Below, piece by piece: positions 1 through 9,178 of a DNA stretch of 64,000 bases. Each line of letters starts with the position of its first letter. Position 1 is the stretch's first letter. A program made the translations under genes and the position numbers. The DNA comes from Neptuniibacter sp. CAU 1671 (GTDB lineage: Bacteria; Pseudomonadota; Gammaproteobacteria; Pseudomonadales; Balneatricaceae), in assembly GCF_029222905.1 (NCBI RefSeq), contig NZ_JARHUE010000001.1:744001-808000 (forward strand). The letters run 5' to 3'. The notes under the pieces are model-generated. The model was not told the DNA's origin and made no database searches. It saw nothing but the letters and a program-made list of their open reading frames with translations.

Positions 1-1245
1 ACGCTGCAGAGCCTGCTGGTCATTGGTGATCTGATAATAGGTCAGCAGTGCACGTGCCATCACCAGATTATCCATCAGGTAGGGTCCAGCGGTATCAACA
101 CGGTCATGCCGAAAACCGGCCTGTCCCAGACGACGTTCCGTAAATACCCAGACCATCGCCTGCTCAGCCCGCTGCAACAAGGCGGGCGATTGTGTCACCT
201 GATAGAGTTGTAGCAAGGCATCAATAGCGTACCCTGTCGCAGAGGCATAAACTTGCGGCGCAATTCTGGGCAGCCCTTTCTCTAACCGGGCTTTGCGGTC
301 CAGAGCATAATAAGCGTGAGCTTTTTTACCCGGTTCCAGATCCGCATCCTGTGAATTATAAAAGCCGCCACCGGGAGCCGACATAAACTCCAGCAGATAG
401 GACACAATAGACTCGGCCGCTTTCAGATAGCGCGGCTCTTTAAACTGCCGGTATGCCTGCAGGTAGAGATCAACATAACGGGACTGGACGCGCATGATTT
501 TTTCGTAATGGGGATGCTGCCAGTCACCATGGGTGGAATACTGATAGGCCCCGCCAAACACCGGGTCAATCAGATTAAGCGCCCCATCAAGGGTAAGTCT
601 GGCCCGCTGCTCGGCCTGAGTATCGCCCTGCGCTGCCAGTTTTAGATCCCATACCATCGAATCGCGCTCGATAAACTTCTGGCCTATGTCCAGACCGCCG
701 CGCTGGTAATCAAACCGCTTGGCATGACGCTCTTCCAGCCGGGTTTTAATTTCAGGATCAAGCAGCGGGTCCTCATTAATGTTTTCAGGGTAAGCCAGAT
801 GACTGCCCTGAGGTGAAGGGTCATCAATAATGCCCTGCAATATAACCCGCATCTCCTCGGGTGATATGTAGCCGGCACGTTTCAGTAATTCCGTACCGTC
901 AGGCGCATAGATAATCGTCGCAGGCCACCCCCAGTCGCGATATCGTTCAGCCAGATCCGGACGGGCATCATGGTCTGCTTTCATCACAATGAAGTGCTCG
1001 CGCAGTAAAGCGATGACAGCTGGATCCTCGTATGTCGATGCTTCCATAACATGACACCAGTGACACCACACCGCCAACAGATCCAGCAACATGAATTTGT
1101 CCTGCTGCCGAGCCTGTTCGAAGCTGGTTTTATCATGCTCGCGCCAGGTCAATGCCGGGTCGTCTGCTGCAGCAACCTGAGTGCTGATCATGACCAGCCC
1201 GCAGAAGAGGCTGATCGCAAGGTGCTTCCTTATAGACAGGTTCAT
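1..1245 (-). CDS. Thioredoxin-fold protein with DUF255-like N-terminus (C-terminally truncated by window edge)
   Basis: The reading frame runs off the left edge of the window, so only about the first 415 residues are present. The protein starts with a signal peptide (MNLSIRKHLAISLFCGL... cleaved near AAA). A thioredoxin-like region follows, with the active-site motif WCHWCHVME at about residues 60-68. That Cys-x-x-Cys variant is typical of DUF255/YyaL-type proteins, and the helical remainder (for example GGAYQYSTHGDWQHPHYEKI) resembles the alpha/alpha toroid of that family. The ATG at 1245 is preceded by GGAG at 1257-1260. A periplasmic redox or chaperone role is inference. The family assignment is fairly safe; the exact function is not known. 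Confidence 0.8.
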   Translation of the reverse strand, partial: MNLSIRKHLAISLFCGLVMISTQVAAADDPALTWREHDKTSFEQARQQDKFMLLDLLAVWCHWCHVMEASTYEDPAVIALLREHFIVMKADHDARPDLAERYRDWGWPATIIYAPDGTELLKRAGYISPEEMRVILQGIIDDPSPQGSHLAYPENINEDPLLDPEIKTRLEERHAKRFDYQRGGLDIGQKFIERDSMVWDLKLAAQGDTQAEQRARLTLDGALNLIDPVFGGAYQYSTHGDWQHPHYEKIMRVQSRYVDLYLQAYRQFKEPRYLKAAESIVSYLLEFMSAPGGGFYNSQDADLEPGKKAHAYYALDRKARLEKGLPRIAPQVYASATGYAIDALLQLYQVTQSPALLQRAEQAMVWVFTERRLGQAGFRHDRVDTAGPYLMDNLVMARALLTYYQITNDQQALQR

Positions 1246-1315
1246 TCTTTTCACATCTCCATTGATTTACTCTGTCTACGCAGTAAAGGGACTAATGGAT
1301 GCGAAAACGCTGAAC

Positions 1316-1343
1316 CTAAAAAAGGGCCATCCGGCCCTTTCAG
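1316..1343 (-). terminator. Rho-independent terminator for the 1363-1614 gene
   Basis: On the minus strand the sequence reads AAAGGGCC-GGAT-GGCCCTTTTTT, a GC stem closed by a tetraloop and followed by a T run. It lies 20 bases after the stop of the small gene at 1363. Confidence 0.8.
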
Positions 1344-1362
1344 AAAAATGCGTTATGCATTC

Positions 1363-1614
1363 TCAACGATGTTCACGCACGAATTGCGCTAAAACATGAT
1401 TTAATTCAGCAGCATGAAAGCGGTCACCCCGCCGGTCTGCACATTTCAGATCGTCCAGTATCATGCTCCTGATAATCTGCTCCTCATGACGCTCCAGCAG
1501 CTCATGGCCCACCGCCATCGCAATCATGTTATCCACATGTTCATGCTCAGCAATGGCTGCCACCTCCCCTGCGGTGAGGTCGCTCAGATCCAGACACTCT
1601 CTGTAAGTCAACAT
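1363..1614 (-). CDS. Small conserved hypothetical protein (83 aa)
   Basis: This is a short acidic, mostly helical protein beginning MLTYRECLDLSDLTAGEVAA. It has no signal peptide or membrane segment. The open frame extends upstream to 1647, but the ATG at 1614 is chosen because GGAGG lies 8 bases before it. I recall similar small proteins of this type in Pseudomonas and relatives, all uncharacterised. It has its own terminator, which supports it being a real monocistronic gene. No function can be assigned. Confidence 0.7.
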   Translation of the reverse strand: MLTYRECLDLSDLTAGEVAAIAEHEHVDNMIAMAVGHELLERHEEQIIRSMILDDLKCADRRGDRFHAAELNHVLAQFVREHR

Positions 1615-1831
1615 AACCCATACCTCCCTCAACCGTTTGCCTTTCACTCTTATTTACAGTGTAGAAGGTCAAACGCGGCAATCTGGCTGCGCAAGCCTTA
1701 CTGACAGGCAGAACTGAGCAACAGATGATTCAGATCAATCCGCCTGAAACGGACGCATTTAAGGGCCTGTTACTTGCAAGCAGAACCTGCTGCTTTATCA
1801 TGCCGCTTCAATCAGAAAAAAGGATCTAGGG

Positions 1832-2173
1832 ATGACACCTGAAGCTTTGACCGATGCGTTGAGAAGTGGCGCGTCACTCGACTTTGAAGACACCATCAAT
1901 GTGATTACGGAACATTTTGACTACACCGCTACCGATTTTAAAAACGGGGATGTGGAAAATGCCGCCGGCCAAAACGAAGGCAGCTGCAAAATCTTTGCCT
2001 TTGCCCAGTTGATGGGTCTGGATGAAGAAACCACCCTGAAATGTTTTGGCCGCTTCTATCAGGATGTACTCAACACACCTGAAGGCAGCGACCATGGCAA
2101 TATTCGTAATTTCATGCAAAACGGCTGGAGCGGCATCCAGTTCAGCGGCACCGCCCTCACCCGAAAAGCCTGA
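1832..2173 (+). CDS. HopJ type III effector family protein
   Basis: The 113-residue protein matches the HopJ family by its length and by the motifs FDYTATDFKNGD and GSCKIFAFAQLMGL, plus the C-terminal HGNIRNFMQNGW. The name comes from a Pseudomonas syringae effector, but the family is widespread in free-living marine bacteria without type III secretion. An effector role here is therefore unlikely; no secretion system is visible in the window. The ATG is preceded by AAGGATCTAGGG. Its stop lies five bases from the stop of the convergent SulP gene. The cellular function is unknown. Confidence 0.8.
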   Translation: MTPEALTDALRSGASLDFEDTINVITEHFDYTATDFKNGDVENAAGQNEGSCKIFAFAQLMGLDEETTLKCFGRFYQDVLNTPEGSDHGNIRNFMQNGWSGIQFSGTALTRKA

Positions 2174-2178
2174 GTGGA

Positions 2179-3732
2179 TCAGGCCAGACGATCATCTGCC
2201 ACATGGTAGCGGGGGTCTTCGATCACGTTGACCTCCACCAATGAACCTGCCCGTTCCAGCAGCGCCAGACACTCAGGACTCAGGTGGCGAATCTTCAGCT
2301 CCTTGCCAGCCTTGTCATAACGCACAGCCAGGGCATCAATCGCTTCAAGCCCGGAGTGGTCCATAACCCGACAGTTGGCAAAGTCCACAATCACTTCCGG
2401 CGGATCATAACGCGGGTTAAAACGATCGCGAAACGCCTGCACAGAACCAAAAAACAGCGGCCCGTTAGGCAGATAAATTTTGGTATCGAATTCATCTCGA
2501 ATTTCAAAGTGCATGGAACGGGCATGTTTCCATGCAAACACCAGTGCAGAGATAATTACCCCGACTATCACCGCAATCGCCAGATCGGTCAGCACGGTCA
2601 CCACCGCCACACTGATCCCGACAATGGTATCGGACAATGGAATCTTGCCCAGCAATCGGAAACTGGCCCATTCAAAAGTACCAATCACCACAATAAACAT
2701 CACACCCACCAGGGCCGCTACCGGGATCTGCTCGATCAGGCTGGAGCCGACCAGAATAAACGCCAGCAGGAACAGGGCCGCAGAGATGCCTGAAGTACGG
2801 CCACGGCCACCGGAGTTGATATTGATCATGCTCTGACCAATCATCGCGCAGCCACCCATACCACCAAAAAAGCCTGTCACCACATTAGCCGTGCCCTGAC
2901 CAATACACTCTTTGTTACCCCGGCCACGGGTTTCGGTCATCTCGTCAATCAGGGTCAGTGTCAGCAGGGATTCAATCAGACCAATCGCCGCCAGAATAAG
3001 GGCGTAAGGCACAATAATACGCAGCGTCTCAAGCGAGAAAGGCACTTCAGGCAGGGCAAACACCGGCAGTCCGCCAGCGATTGTCGCCGCCGGATTACCG
3101 GTCATATCGGCCAGTACATCCTGTACGGTGCGAGCATCCAGATCCAGTCCGATCACCAGCAGGCTGACGGTGAGAATCGCCGCCAGAGAAGAAGGAATGA
3201 GGCGTGTAATCTTAGGTAAAAAATGAATAATGGCCATGGTCAGGGCAATCAGACCCAGCATCATCCAGAGATCAGCACCCTGCAGCCACTGCATCACACC
3301 CATTTCATCGCTGTACTGGAACTGCTTCAGCTGGGCGAGAAAAATAACAATCGCCAGGCCATTCACAAAGCCAAGCATCACCGGATGGGGCACCAGCCGG
3401 ATAAATTTCCCCAACCTGAAAGCCCCCGCCAGAATCTGGAATACCCCCATCAGCACTACGGTTGCGAACAGGTACTGAACCCCATGCTGCGCCACCAGAC
3501 TGACCATCACCACCGCCAGTGCACCGGTAGCACCAGAAATCATACCGGGACGACCGCCGATCGCCGCCGTGATCAACCCCACCATAAAGGCAGCGTACAA
3601 TCCCACCAGTGGTTCCACACCCGCCACAAACGCAAACGCAACGGCTTCAGGCACCAGCGCCAGCGCAACGGTCAAGCCTGAAAGCAGATCGTTCTTCAAA
3701 TTTTGCGGTCGCGTTAAAAGATTCTGAAACAT
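2179..3732 (-). CDS. SulP family inorganic anion transporter with STAS domain
   Basis: The 517-residue inner-membrane protein has the SulP layout. About ten to twelve hydrophobic segments fill residues 15-410, starting with the SulP-type motif [22 protein letters not shown] cytoplasmic STAS domain follows at about residues 420-510 ([20 protein letters not shown]). Members import sulfate, bicarbonate or other anions, usually with Na+ or H+. The substrate cannot be read from sequence; no sulfate assimilation or carbonic anhydrase gene is adjacent. It is transcribed toward the HopJ-like gene and appears to be a single-gene unit. Confidence 0.9.
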   Translation of the reverse strand: MFQNLLTRPQNLKNDLLSGLTVALALVPEAVAFAFVAGVEPLVGLYAAFMVGLITAAIGGRPGMISGATGALAVVMVSLVAQHGVQYLFATVVLMGVFQILAGAFRLGKFIRLVPHPVMLGFVNGLAIVIFLAQLKQFQYSDEMGVMQWLQGADLWMMLGLIALTMAIIHFLPKITRLIPSSLAAILTVSLLVIGLDLDARTVQDVLADMTGNPAATIAGGLPVFALPEVPFSLETLRIIVPYALILAAIGLIESLLTLTLIDEMTETRGRGNKECIGQGTANVVTGFFGGMGGCAMIGQSMININSGGRGRTSGISAALFLLAFILVGSSLIEQIPVAALVGVMFIVVIGTFEWASFRLLGKIPLSDTIVGISVAVVTVLTDLAIAVIVGVIISALVFAWKHARSMHFEIRDEFDTKIYLPNGPLFFGSVQAFRDRFNPRYDPPEVIVDFANCRVMDHSGLEAIDALAVRYDKAGKELKIRHLSPECLALLERAGSLVEVNVIEDPRYHVADDRLA

Positions 3733-3815
3733 GGACAGGATTCCGGTTATCTAGGGGGATTTGAACGGCTTCTTCAAAACGAAAAGCCGACTATTATACC
3801 AGATAAAACCGTGTA

Positions 3816-4394
3816 TTACAGAATAGCGGGGCGAATCGCGCATAGCAGCTTACGCCTTAATTCCTGCTGGTGTGCAAACGCAATATTACTGGCTAACTGA
3901 AATAGAGGATCAGGCAACTTAACCTGTTCAACTGAACATAACCCGGAAAGATTCTGCCAAGCAGGCGGCAGTCGTGAGGGGTGTGCTGCACAACCCCCCT
4001 CGGGATCCGCTACCAGATACTTCACGCGCCCTATGCCCGTCAGCAAAATCCGACTGAAGCACATCGGGCAGGGTTCGAGCAGGGTCAACAGTGTCAACTG
4101 TTCAGGAGTGACGGTTGTTGGCTGCGCGGCCTGATATTGATCCAGCAGACGCATTTCAGCATGGGCCGCTGGCGTAAAGCCCTGACTGAAAACACGATTC
4201 TCCGCCTCAAACAGGCACTCACCCTCTGCATCCAGCAACAGGGCAGAAACACCATAATTACCGGCCTGCAGTGTCAACAGTGCACGTTCACAACAACGCA
4301 AGGCCTGCTGCATCTGCAGGTTTGCGTCACTGAACTGAATCCGGCACAGCGCCAGTTGCTGCTCCAGTGTCAGGGGAGACGCGTCATCACTCAT
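3816..4394 (-). CDS. Zinc-dependent cytidine/deoxycytidylate-type deaminase
   Basis: The 192-residue protein carries both halves of the zinc deaminase active site: AHAEMRL (His ligand and catalytic Glu) at about residue 95 and PCPMC (two Cys ligands) at about residue 127. The substrate could be a nucleoside, a nucleotide or a modified base. It follows the Tsx-like channel gene by 13 bases, which points to nucleoside salvage. The ATG at 4394 is preferred over an in-frame GTG one codon upstream. A preceding LexA box at dinB might make it part of an SOS-responsive unit (inference). Confidence 0.8.
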   Translation of the reverse strand: MSDDASPLTLEQQLALCRIQFSDANLQMQQALRCCERALLTLQAGNYGVSALLLDAEGECLFEAENRVFSQGFTPAAHAEMRLLDQYQAAQPTTVTPEQLTLLTLLEPCPMCFSRILLTGIGRVKYLVADPEGGCAAHPSRLPPAWQNLSGLCSVEQVKLPDPLFQLASNIAFAHQQELRRKLLCAIRPAIL

Positions 4395-4407
4395 CACATA
4401 ACCACGC

Positions 4408-5121
4408 TCAGAAATGCCACTTGATTAACAGTGACGGGTTACGTTCATCAATGCCATGGACACCAAACTTATTGTTCCAATGGGCATACTCAAGTCCCAG
4501 ATACAAACGCTCACCCCACCCTTTACTGACAGGTACCTGCCACTTTAGCTGAGAAGTGAAATTCATCTCAGCCGCATGCATTCCACTGGCCGAGGACCAG
4601 TCCAGAAAACCATCATACAAAAATGACTGTCCGGCAATCGAAAATGGATAGGCCCAGGTCAGCGTCATCTGCTCATCATTATCCCAGCGCGCATTTTCGA
4701 CCTTATACAGGTTGATATTGGCATAGATAAAACCAGGCAGGTTAAAACCGATACCCACCCCATACAGCAGGTTGTTAAAACGTTTACCCAGAGCACGACC
4801 CGATTCCACCATGCCAGCCAGATACACCGCATTGACAAAGCCTGATGCTTCACCTGTTGCCGCATACAACTTGTAACGTGGGGCCCACTCTCCGTAGGTT
4901 TCATAACTGCCGTCAGCTGATTTAAGCCGGTCAACAAACAGAAACCAGTCTCCCCAGCCAAAGACAGAGGCCTGTTCAAACGTCACGACTTCACGCTGAT
5001 CATCGCCCAGCTGATAGTGACTGCCGTTCAGATAGGTCAGGCTTGAAGTGGAAAATAACCGTTCTGCTTGCGCCACAGACGGTAAGAGGATCAGGCAACA
5101 CAACAACACGCGAGACAGCAT
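4408..5121 (-). CDS. Tsx/OmpK-like outer membrane nucleoside channel
   Basis: The 237-residue protein has a clear signal peptide (MLSRVLLCCLILLPSVAQA). The mature part is rich in alternating aromatic beta strands, such as SSLTYLNG, WGDWFLFVDR and YANINLYKV, and it ends with Phe (LLIKWHF), as outer-membrane beta barrels do. Spacing and motifs fit the Tsx/OmpK nucleoside-specific porin family. A good ribosome site (AAAGGTAGAG) precedes the ATG. It lies between dinB (37 bases upstream) and the deaminase gene (13 bases downstream) on the same strand, so uptake followed by deamination of nucleosides is a reasonable reading. Substrate is inferred. Confidence 0.78.
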   Translation of the reverse strand: MLSRVLLCCLILLPSVAQAERLFSTSSLTYLNGSHYQLGDDQREVVTFEQASVFGWGDWFLFVDRLKSADGSYETYGEWAPRYKLYAATGEASGFVNAVYLAGMVESGRALGKRFNNLLYGVGIGFNLPGFIYANINLYKVENARWDNDEQMTLTWAYPFSIAGQSFLYDGFLDWSSASGMHAAEMNFTSQLKWQVPVSKGWGERLYLGLEYAHWNNKFGVHGIDERNPSLLIKWHF

Positions 5122-5158
5122 GCGCTCTACCTTTAAAAGAATTGATAAGTGGCGGCGT

Positions 5159-6244
5159 TCACTCTGAAATTGAAGTAACGCCGGGCCAGAGGCTGAGCTG
5201 CTCTACTTTGGTCTGCTCAGGATGCAGCAGCTTGAACCCTACTCCAAGCAAGCGCACCGGTTTCTGCCCCCGCGAATAGGCCTCGAGCAACAACGCCTCA
5301 TACAGTGACTGTGTCGGCAGGCTGATCTGATGCTCCACGGTGGTTTGACTGAAATCGGCAAATTTAACCTTTACAACGATAGCGCTGATGCCACGATTCT
5401 CCAGATGTTTCTGACTCCGCAGGTACAGCCGCTCAATCAACAGCGGGAGTTGTTCCAGACAGGCAGCGTAATCTGGCAGGTCATGGGCAAAGGTATGTTC
5501 AACGCTGACGGATTTGCGGATCCGTGTCAGGCCCACCGGGCGCTCATCAATACCCCGCGCCAGTTCATACAGCCGCTGCCCAAATTTGCCAAACCGGTCA
5601 ATAAGATCATCCTGCGCCTGCTGTCTCAGCTCCAGGCCATTGGTAATACCCCATTGCGCCAGTTTCTGAGCGGTTTTCTCACCCACACCCGGCAGTTTTC
5701 CAACCGGCAAGTCTGACAGAAAATCCACCACCTGACCGGGTTTGATCACAAACAGACCATCAGGTTTACGCCAGTCACTGGCGATTTTGGCCAGAAACCG
5801 GTTGGGCGCGACACCGGCCGAAACCGTGATCCCCAGTTGCTGCTTTACGGTCTCTCTGATGGCGTTTGCAATACGGGTGGCACTGCCCTGCATCAGGCGT
5901 GATCCGGTCACATCCAGATAGGCTTCATCAATCGAGATCGGCTCTACTGCGGCGGAAAACTGTTGCAGTATTGTCATCACCTGAGATGAGACCTGGCGGT
6001 ATTTTTCCATATTGCCAGGCAGAAGCGTCAATTGCGGACAACGTCTCAGGGCTTCAGCTGTGGCCATCGCCGAACGCACACCATACTGACGGGCAGGATA
6101 GTTGCATGTGGAAATTACCCCGCGGCGATCTACACTTCCACCTATAGCCAACGGAATTTCTGACAAAGCCGGATTGTCCCGCATCTCAACAGCGGCAAAA
6201 AAACAATCACAGTCGATATGAATGATTTTGCGTTGGGTCAACAT
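5159..6244 (-). CDS. dinB: DNA polymerase IV (Y-family translesion polymerase)
   Basis: The 361-residue protein opens with the Y-family motif RKIIHIDCDCFFAAVEMRD, which carries a catalytic Asp. The second catalytic block is SIDEAYLDVT (Asp-Glu) near residue 105. A helix-hairpin-helix region (LPVGKLPGVGEKTAQKL) and the little-finger domain follow. The polymerase copies past damaged bases during the SOS response. A near-perfect LexA box sits six bases upstream of the ATG at 6244. The open frame extends further upstream through that box, but the family's usual start is at this ATG; its ribosome site is weak. It is followed closely by the Tsx-like and deaminase genes. Confidence 0.95.
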   Translation of the reverse strand: MLTQRKIIHIDCDCFFAAVEMRDNPALSEIPLAIGGSVDRRGVISTCNYPARQYGVRSAMATAEALRRCPQLTLLPGNMEKYRQVSSQVMTILQQFSAAVEPISIDEAYLDVTGSRLMQGSATRIANAIRETVKQQLGITVSAGVAPNRFLAKIASDWRKPDGLFVIKPGQVVDFLSDLPVGKLPGVGEKTAQKLAQWGITNGLELRQQAQDDLIDRFGKFGQRLYELARGIDERPVGLTRIRKSVSVEHTFAHDLPDYAACLEQLPLLIERLYLRSQKHLENRGISAIVVKVKFADFSQTTVEHQISLPTQSLYEALLLEAYSRGQKPVRLLGVGFKLLHPEQTKVEQLSLWPGVTSISE

Positions 6245-6250
6245 AATTAA

Positions 6251-6270
6251 TACTGTAAATATATACAGCA
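6251..6270 (-). promoter_or_regulatory. LexA (SOS) box upstream of dinB
   Basis: The sequence TACTGTAAATATATACAGCA contains CTGT-N8-ACAG, the core of the gammaproteobacterial LexA operator, within a 20-bp near match to the consensus. It ends six bases from the dinB start codon and lies 75 bases upstream of a divergent small ORF at 6346, so it could govern both directions. Confidence 0.88.
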
Positions 6271-6345
6271 TTATAAAACAGAATAAAAACAACACAAGAC
6301 ACATTCAGTGCCCTTTCAGGTCGGCTGAATGGCTGGAGACAGGCT

Positions 6346-6516
6346 ATGAAAGAAGGCGAAGAGTGGGACGGTCAGAACCGACGTCACGGGCACGAAAGAC
6401 GAACGCATCACGACCGTCGGGAAGAGGTCCGTTTTGAACCGGGCAAACCTGACCGCCGCAAAAATCACGGCCGTCGGCGCGAAGATAAAGATATCTGGTT
6501 CCATCGCGAAGATTAA
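6346..6516 (+). CDS. Small Arg-rich conserved protein (56 aa)
   Basis: The frame encodes MKEGEEWDGQNRRHGHERR and continues with repeats of Arg-Arg spaced by acidic residues, including DRREEVRFEPGKPDRR and HGRRREDKD. The spacing of the DRR motifs resembles small uncharacterised proteins I recall from Pseudomonas and marine relatives. GGAGACAGG lies just upstream of the ATG. It has no membrane segment and is strongly charged, so binding to a nucleic acid is possible but unproven. It is divergent from dinB and shares the intergenic region holding the LexA box. Confidence 0.62.
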   Translation: MKEGEEWDGQNRRHGHERRTHHDRREEVRFEPGKPDRRKNHGRRREDKDIWFHRED

Positions 6517-6543
6517 CGCCGCCTGATAAACACCAAACGCAGT

Positions 6544-6566
6544 CTCAGTCATGCTAGCTGACTGAG
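6544..6566. repeat. Palindrome CTCAGTCA-N7-TGACTGAG
   Basis: A perfect 8-bp inverted repeat with a 7-base spacer lies 27 bases after the small ORF. There is no T run, so it is either a weak terminator stem or a protein-binding site in front of the acyltransferase gene at 6622. Confidence 0.5.
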
Positions 6567-6621
6567 TCTGTCATCATTCAGTCACCAAATTATCAATTTA
6601 CTGTCACGGCACTGGCATAGA

Positions 6622-8388
6622 GTGCCTGACATGAATACAGAGAATCTATACCCCGTCCCCGTTACACCGGTCATCAACGTCGAAAAAGCGTTGCTGGCAA
6701 AATATCCTGCATTTGAACAGAAACCACCTTTGATGCAACGCTCTGCGCTCTACTTGCTGCGCAAGCTGGTGCGTGAGCAGGAGATCAATGGTTTTCTGAA
6801 TGAACATCAGGACCTGAAGGGTTTTGAATTTGTTGATAAAGTGCTGGAGCACTTCAATTTCAGTTATAACCTGAGTCACACCGACCGGGCCAATATCCCC
6901 TCTTCCGGCCGCGTGGTGATTATTGCCAATCACCCCCTGGGTGCACTGGACGGACTGGCCTTATTGAAAATGGTTGGCGAGATCCGCAGGGATGTAAAAA
7001 TCATCGCCAATGATCTGCTGATGAGCCTTGCACCGCTGAAAAGCCTGCTTTTACCGGTGGACAACATCGGCAAGAGCACACGCAAAGCTGATATCAACCG
7101 CATTGTCGATAGTCTGCATCAGGAAGAGGCGGTGATTGTTTTCCCCGCCGGAGAGGTATCTCGCGCCGGTCTGACCGGAATTCGCGACGGCAGCTGGCAC
7201 AGTGGTTTCCTGTTATTTGCCCGTAAAGCCAACGCCCCGATTCTGCCGGTGTATGTCGGAGGCAAAAACTCCTCACTGTTTTACGGCATATCCAGCCTAA
7301 ACCGTCAGCTTTCCACCCTGCTGTTGGCACGGGAGATGTTCCAGAAGCATGATCAGTCACTGAAAATGCGTGTGGGTGAAGCCATACCGTTCAGTCAGAT
7401 TGACGCCGTTCCTGTCTCTTCCAGAGAGAAAGCCAAACTGCTGAAGCGGCATCTGTATCGGATCGCCAAGGGCAAAAAACCGCTGTTCATCACGGAAAAA
7501 ACCATCGCTCACCCTCAGAGTCGGCAGATTCTGAAACAGGAACTGCGACAGGCACAGCGTCTGGGTGAAACCGCCGATGGTAAAAAAATCTACCTGTTTG
7601 ACTACAAACCGGATTCAGCGGTAATGCAGGAGATTGGCCGATTGCGGGAAATTTCTTTCCGTCAGGTGGGCGAAGGCACAGGTCAAAAGCGGGATCTGGA
7701 CCGTTATGACAGTTATTACCGCCATCTCATTTTATGGGATGAGGAAGAGCTGGAAATTGCCGGCGCCTATCGACTGGCTGAAACAGCCCGTTTGATTGCG
7801 GACCCTGCCACACCGATCTACAGCAGCTCCCTGTTTCGTTACAGTGAAGCCATGCAGCCTTATTTTGCTCAGGGCATTGAACTGGGCCGCAGTTTTGTCC
7901 AACCCAAATACTGGGGCAAACGCAGTCTGGATTACCTCTGGTATGGCATTGGCGCATACCTGAAGCAGCACCCTGAGGTCCGGTACATGTTTGGCCCGGT
8001 CAGTCTGAGCAACAGTTACCCCAAAATTGCCCGGGATCTGTTGGTGTGGTTCTACCGCCACTACTTTGGTGATACCGAAGGGCTGGCCCGTTCCAACACC
8101 CCCTATCAGCTGGATACGGACACTGAGGAGCAATTCAGCAACCTGTTCAGCGGGAACGATTACAAAGCGGATTTCCGCTACCTTAAAGAACAGCTGGACT
8201 ATCTGGGGGTCAGTGTGCCAACCCTCTACAAACAATACAGTGAAGTATGTCAGGAGGGCGGTGTACGCTTTCTGGACTTTGGCATTGATGCCGACTTCGG
8301 TTATTGCGTTGACGGCCTGGTGATGGTGGACATGCACTACCTCAAAGACAACAAACGTGCCCGTTATCTGGGTAACTCAACTGATTAA
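6622..8388 (+). CDS. OlsF-like bifunctional acyltransferase (ornithine lipid synthesis)
   Basis: The 588-residue protein has two acyltransferase modules. Residues 70-290 are a PlsC/OlsA-like lysophospholipid acyltransferase with the HX4D motif NHPLGALDG and the partner motif FPAGEVSR. Residues 305-570 are an OlsB/hemolysin-like GNAT N-acyltransferase with FRQVGEGTGQKRDLDRYD and AGAYRL. This arrangement is that of OlsF, which first N-acylates ornithine and then O-acylates lyso-ornithine lipid. Ornithine lipids replace phospholipids under phosphate stress. The start is the GTG at 6622 or the ATG at 6631; neither has a strong ribosome site. The amino acid head group is assumed from the family. 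Confidence 0.82.
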   Translation: MPDMNTENLYPVPVTPVINVEKALLAKYPAFEQKPPLMQRSALYLLRKLVREQEINGFLNEHQDLKGFEFVDKVLEHFNFSYNLSHTDRANIPSSGRVVIIANHPLGALDGLALLKMVGEIRRDVKIIANDLLMSLAPLKSLLLPVDNIGKSTRKADINRIVDSLHQEEAVIVFPAGEVSRAGLTGIRDGSWHSGFLLFARKANAPILPVYVGGKNSSLFYGISSLNRQLSTLLLAREMFQKHDQSLKMRVGEAIPFSQIDAVPVSSREKAKLLKRHLYRIAKGKKPLFITEKTIAHPQSRQILKQELRQAQRLGETADGKKIYLFDYKPDSAVMQEIGRLREISFRQVGEGTGQKRDLDRYDSYYRHLILWDEEELEIAGAYRLAETARLIADPATPIYSSSLFRYSEAMQPYFAQGIELGRSFVQPKYWGKRSLDYLWYGIGAYLKQHPEVRYMFGPVSLSNSYPKIARDLLVWFYRHYFGDTEGLARSNTPYQLDTDTEEQFSNLFSGNDYKADFRYLKEQLDYLGVSVPTLYKQYSEVCQEGGVRFLDFGIDADFGYCVDGLVMVDMHYLKDNKRARYLGNSTD

Positions 8389-8411
8389 CGCGAAACACGC
8401 AACAGCCTGAA

Positions 8412-8465
8412 CTTTGCCCCAGACAAAAACACTATACTGATAACAGTTCTGTTTTTGGGGCAAAG
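8412..8465 (+). promoter_or_regulatory. Inverted repeat overlapping the ribosome site of the VWA gene
   Basis: CTTTGCCCC-AGAC-AAAAAC at 8412-8430 pairs with GTTTTTGGGGCAAAG at 8451-8465, leaving a 4-base bulge. The right arm contains the GGGG that serves the ATG at 8467, so an RNA stem would hide the ribosome site. Whether transcription starts upstream of the left arm is unknown. Confidence 0.45.
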
Positions 8466-8466
8466 C

Positions 8467-9168
8467 ATGGGCCGACTTCCCACCACTACACACCGTTCTA
8501 ACCGGCAGGAGATCGATCAATTTATCGATGAACTGCGACAAACACCGGCACTGGTCACTGGCAACAGCGGTCGCCTGCTGTTTGCACTGGATGCAACCGC
8601 CAGCCGACAACCCACCTGGGATCAAGCCAGCCACCTGCAAAGCGAAATGTTCTCAACCGCGTCAACGGTAGGCAATCTGCAGATTCAACTCTGCTACTTC
8701 AGAGGCTATCGGGAATTTCAGCACAGCCGCTGGCTGAACGATAGCCGCCAGCTGTTGCAGCAGATGAATCAGGTCCGCTGCGCCGCCGGTCACACCCAGA
8801 TCGCCCGGGTAATGCAGCATGCGATCCATGAAACCCGGCAAAAGCCAGTTCAGGCTGTGGTGTTTATCGGTGATAGTATGGAAGAGACACTGGACCACCT
8901 CTGCCAACTGGCGGGTCAATTAGGCCTGCTCAACACACCGGTATTCCTGTTTCAGGAAGGCACTGATCCGGTGACTTATCATGCAATGCAACAGATAGCC
9001 CGTCTTTCCGGCGGCGCGCATCTGCAGTTTGATCAGCGCAGTGCCGATCAGCTCAAAGCATTACTCAACGCGGTTGCGATCTACGCTACGGGTGGTAAAA
9101 AGGCACTTGAACACTACGCCCAAAATCACGAAAAATCCGTATTACGTCTGACACAACAACTCAAATAA
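8467..9168 (+). CDS. VWA-domain-like protein
   Basis: The 233-residue soluble protein resembles a von Willebrand factor A fold. It has an early strand [15 protein letters not shown], close to the MIDAS DxSxS motif but with DATAS, a threonine segment GHTQIARVM, and the strand [11 protein letters not shown]. The MIDAS motif is therefore nearly intact and metal-dependent protein binding is plausible. The next gene, ten bases away, encodes a membrane-anchored J-domain protein, which suggests a shared chaperone-like or assembly function. The ATG at 8467 is chosen over the upstream in-frame TTG at 8455. Confidence 0.68.
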   Translation: MGRLPTTTHRSNRQEIDQFIDELRQTPALVTGNSGRLLFALDATASRQPTWDQASHLQSEMFSTASTVGNLQIQLCYFRGYREFQHSRWLNDSRQLLQQMNQVRCAAGHTQIARVMQHAIHETRQKPVQAVVFIGDSMEETLDHLCQLAGQLGLLNTPVFLFQEGTDPVTYHAMQQIARLSGGAHLQFDQRSADQLKALLNAVAIYATGGKKALEHYAQNHEKSVLRLTQQLK

Positions 9169-9178
9169 GGAAGCCCGT

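Noticed and set aside
3223..3681. Plus-strand ORF antisense to the SulP gene
   Set aside because: It is a shadow of the SulP reading frame, with His/Gln-rich low-quality sequence.
3770..3800. Hairpin CGGCTT/AAGCCG between the deaminase and SulP genes
   Set aside because: The loop is long and no T run follows on either strand; not a convincing terminator.
8433..8438. TATACT as -10 of a promoter for the VWA gene
   Set aside because: No -35 at 16-18 bases upstream; possible but unsupported.
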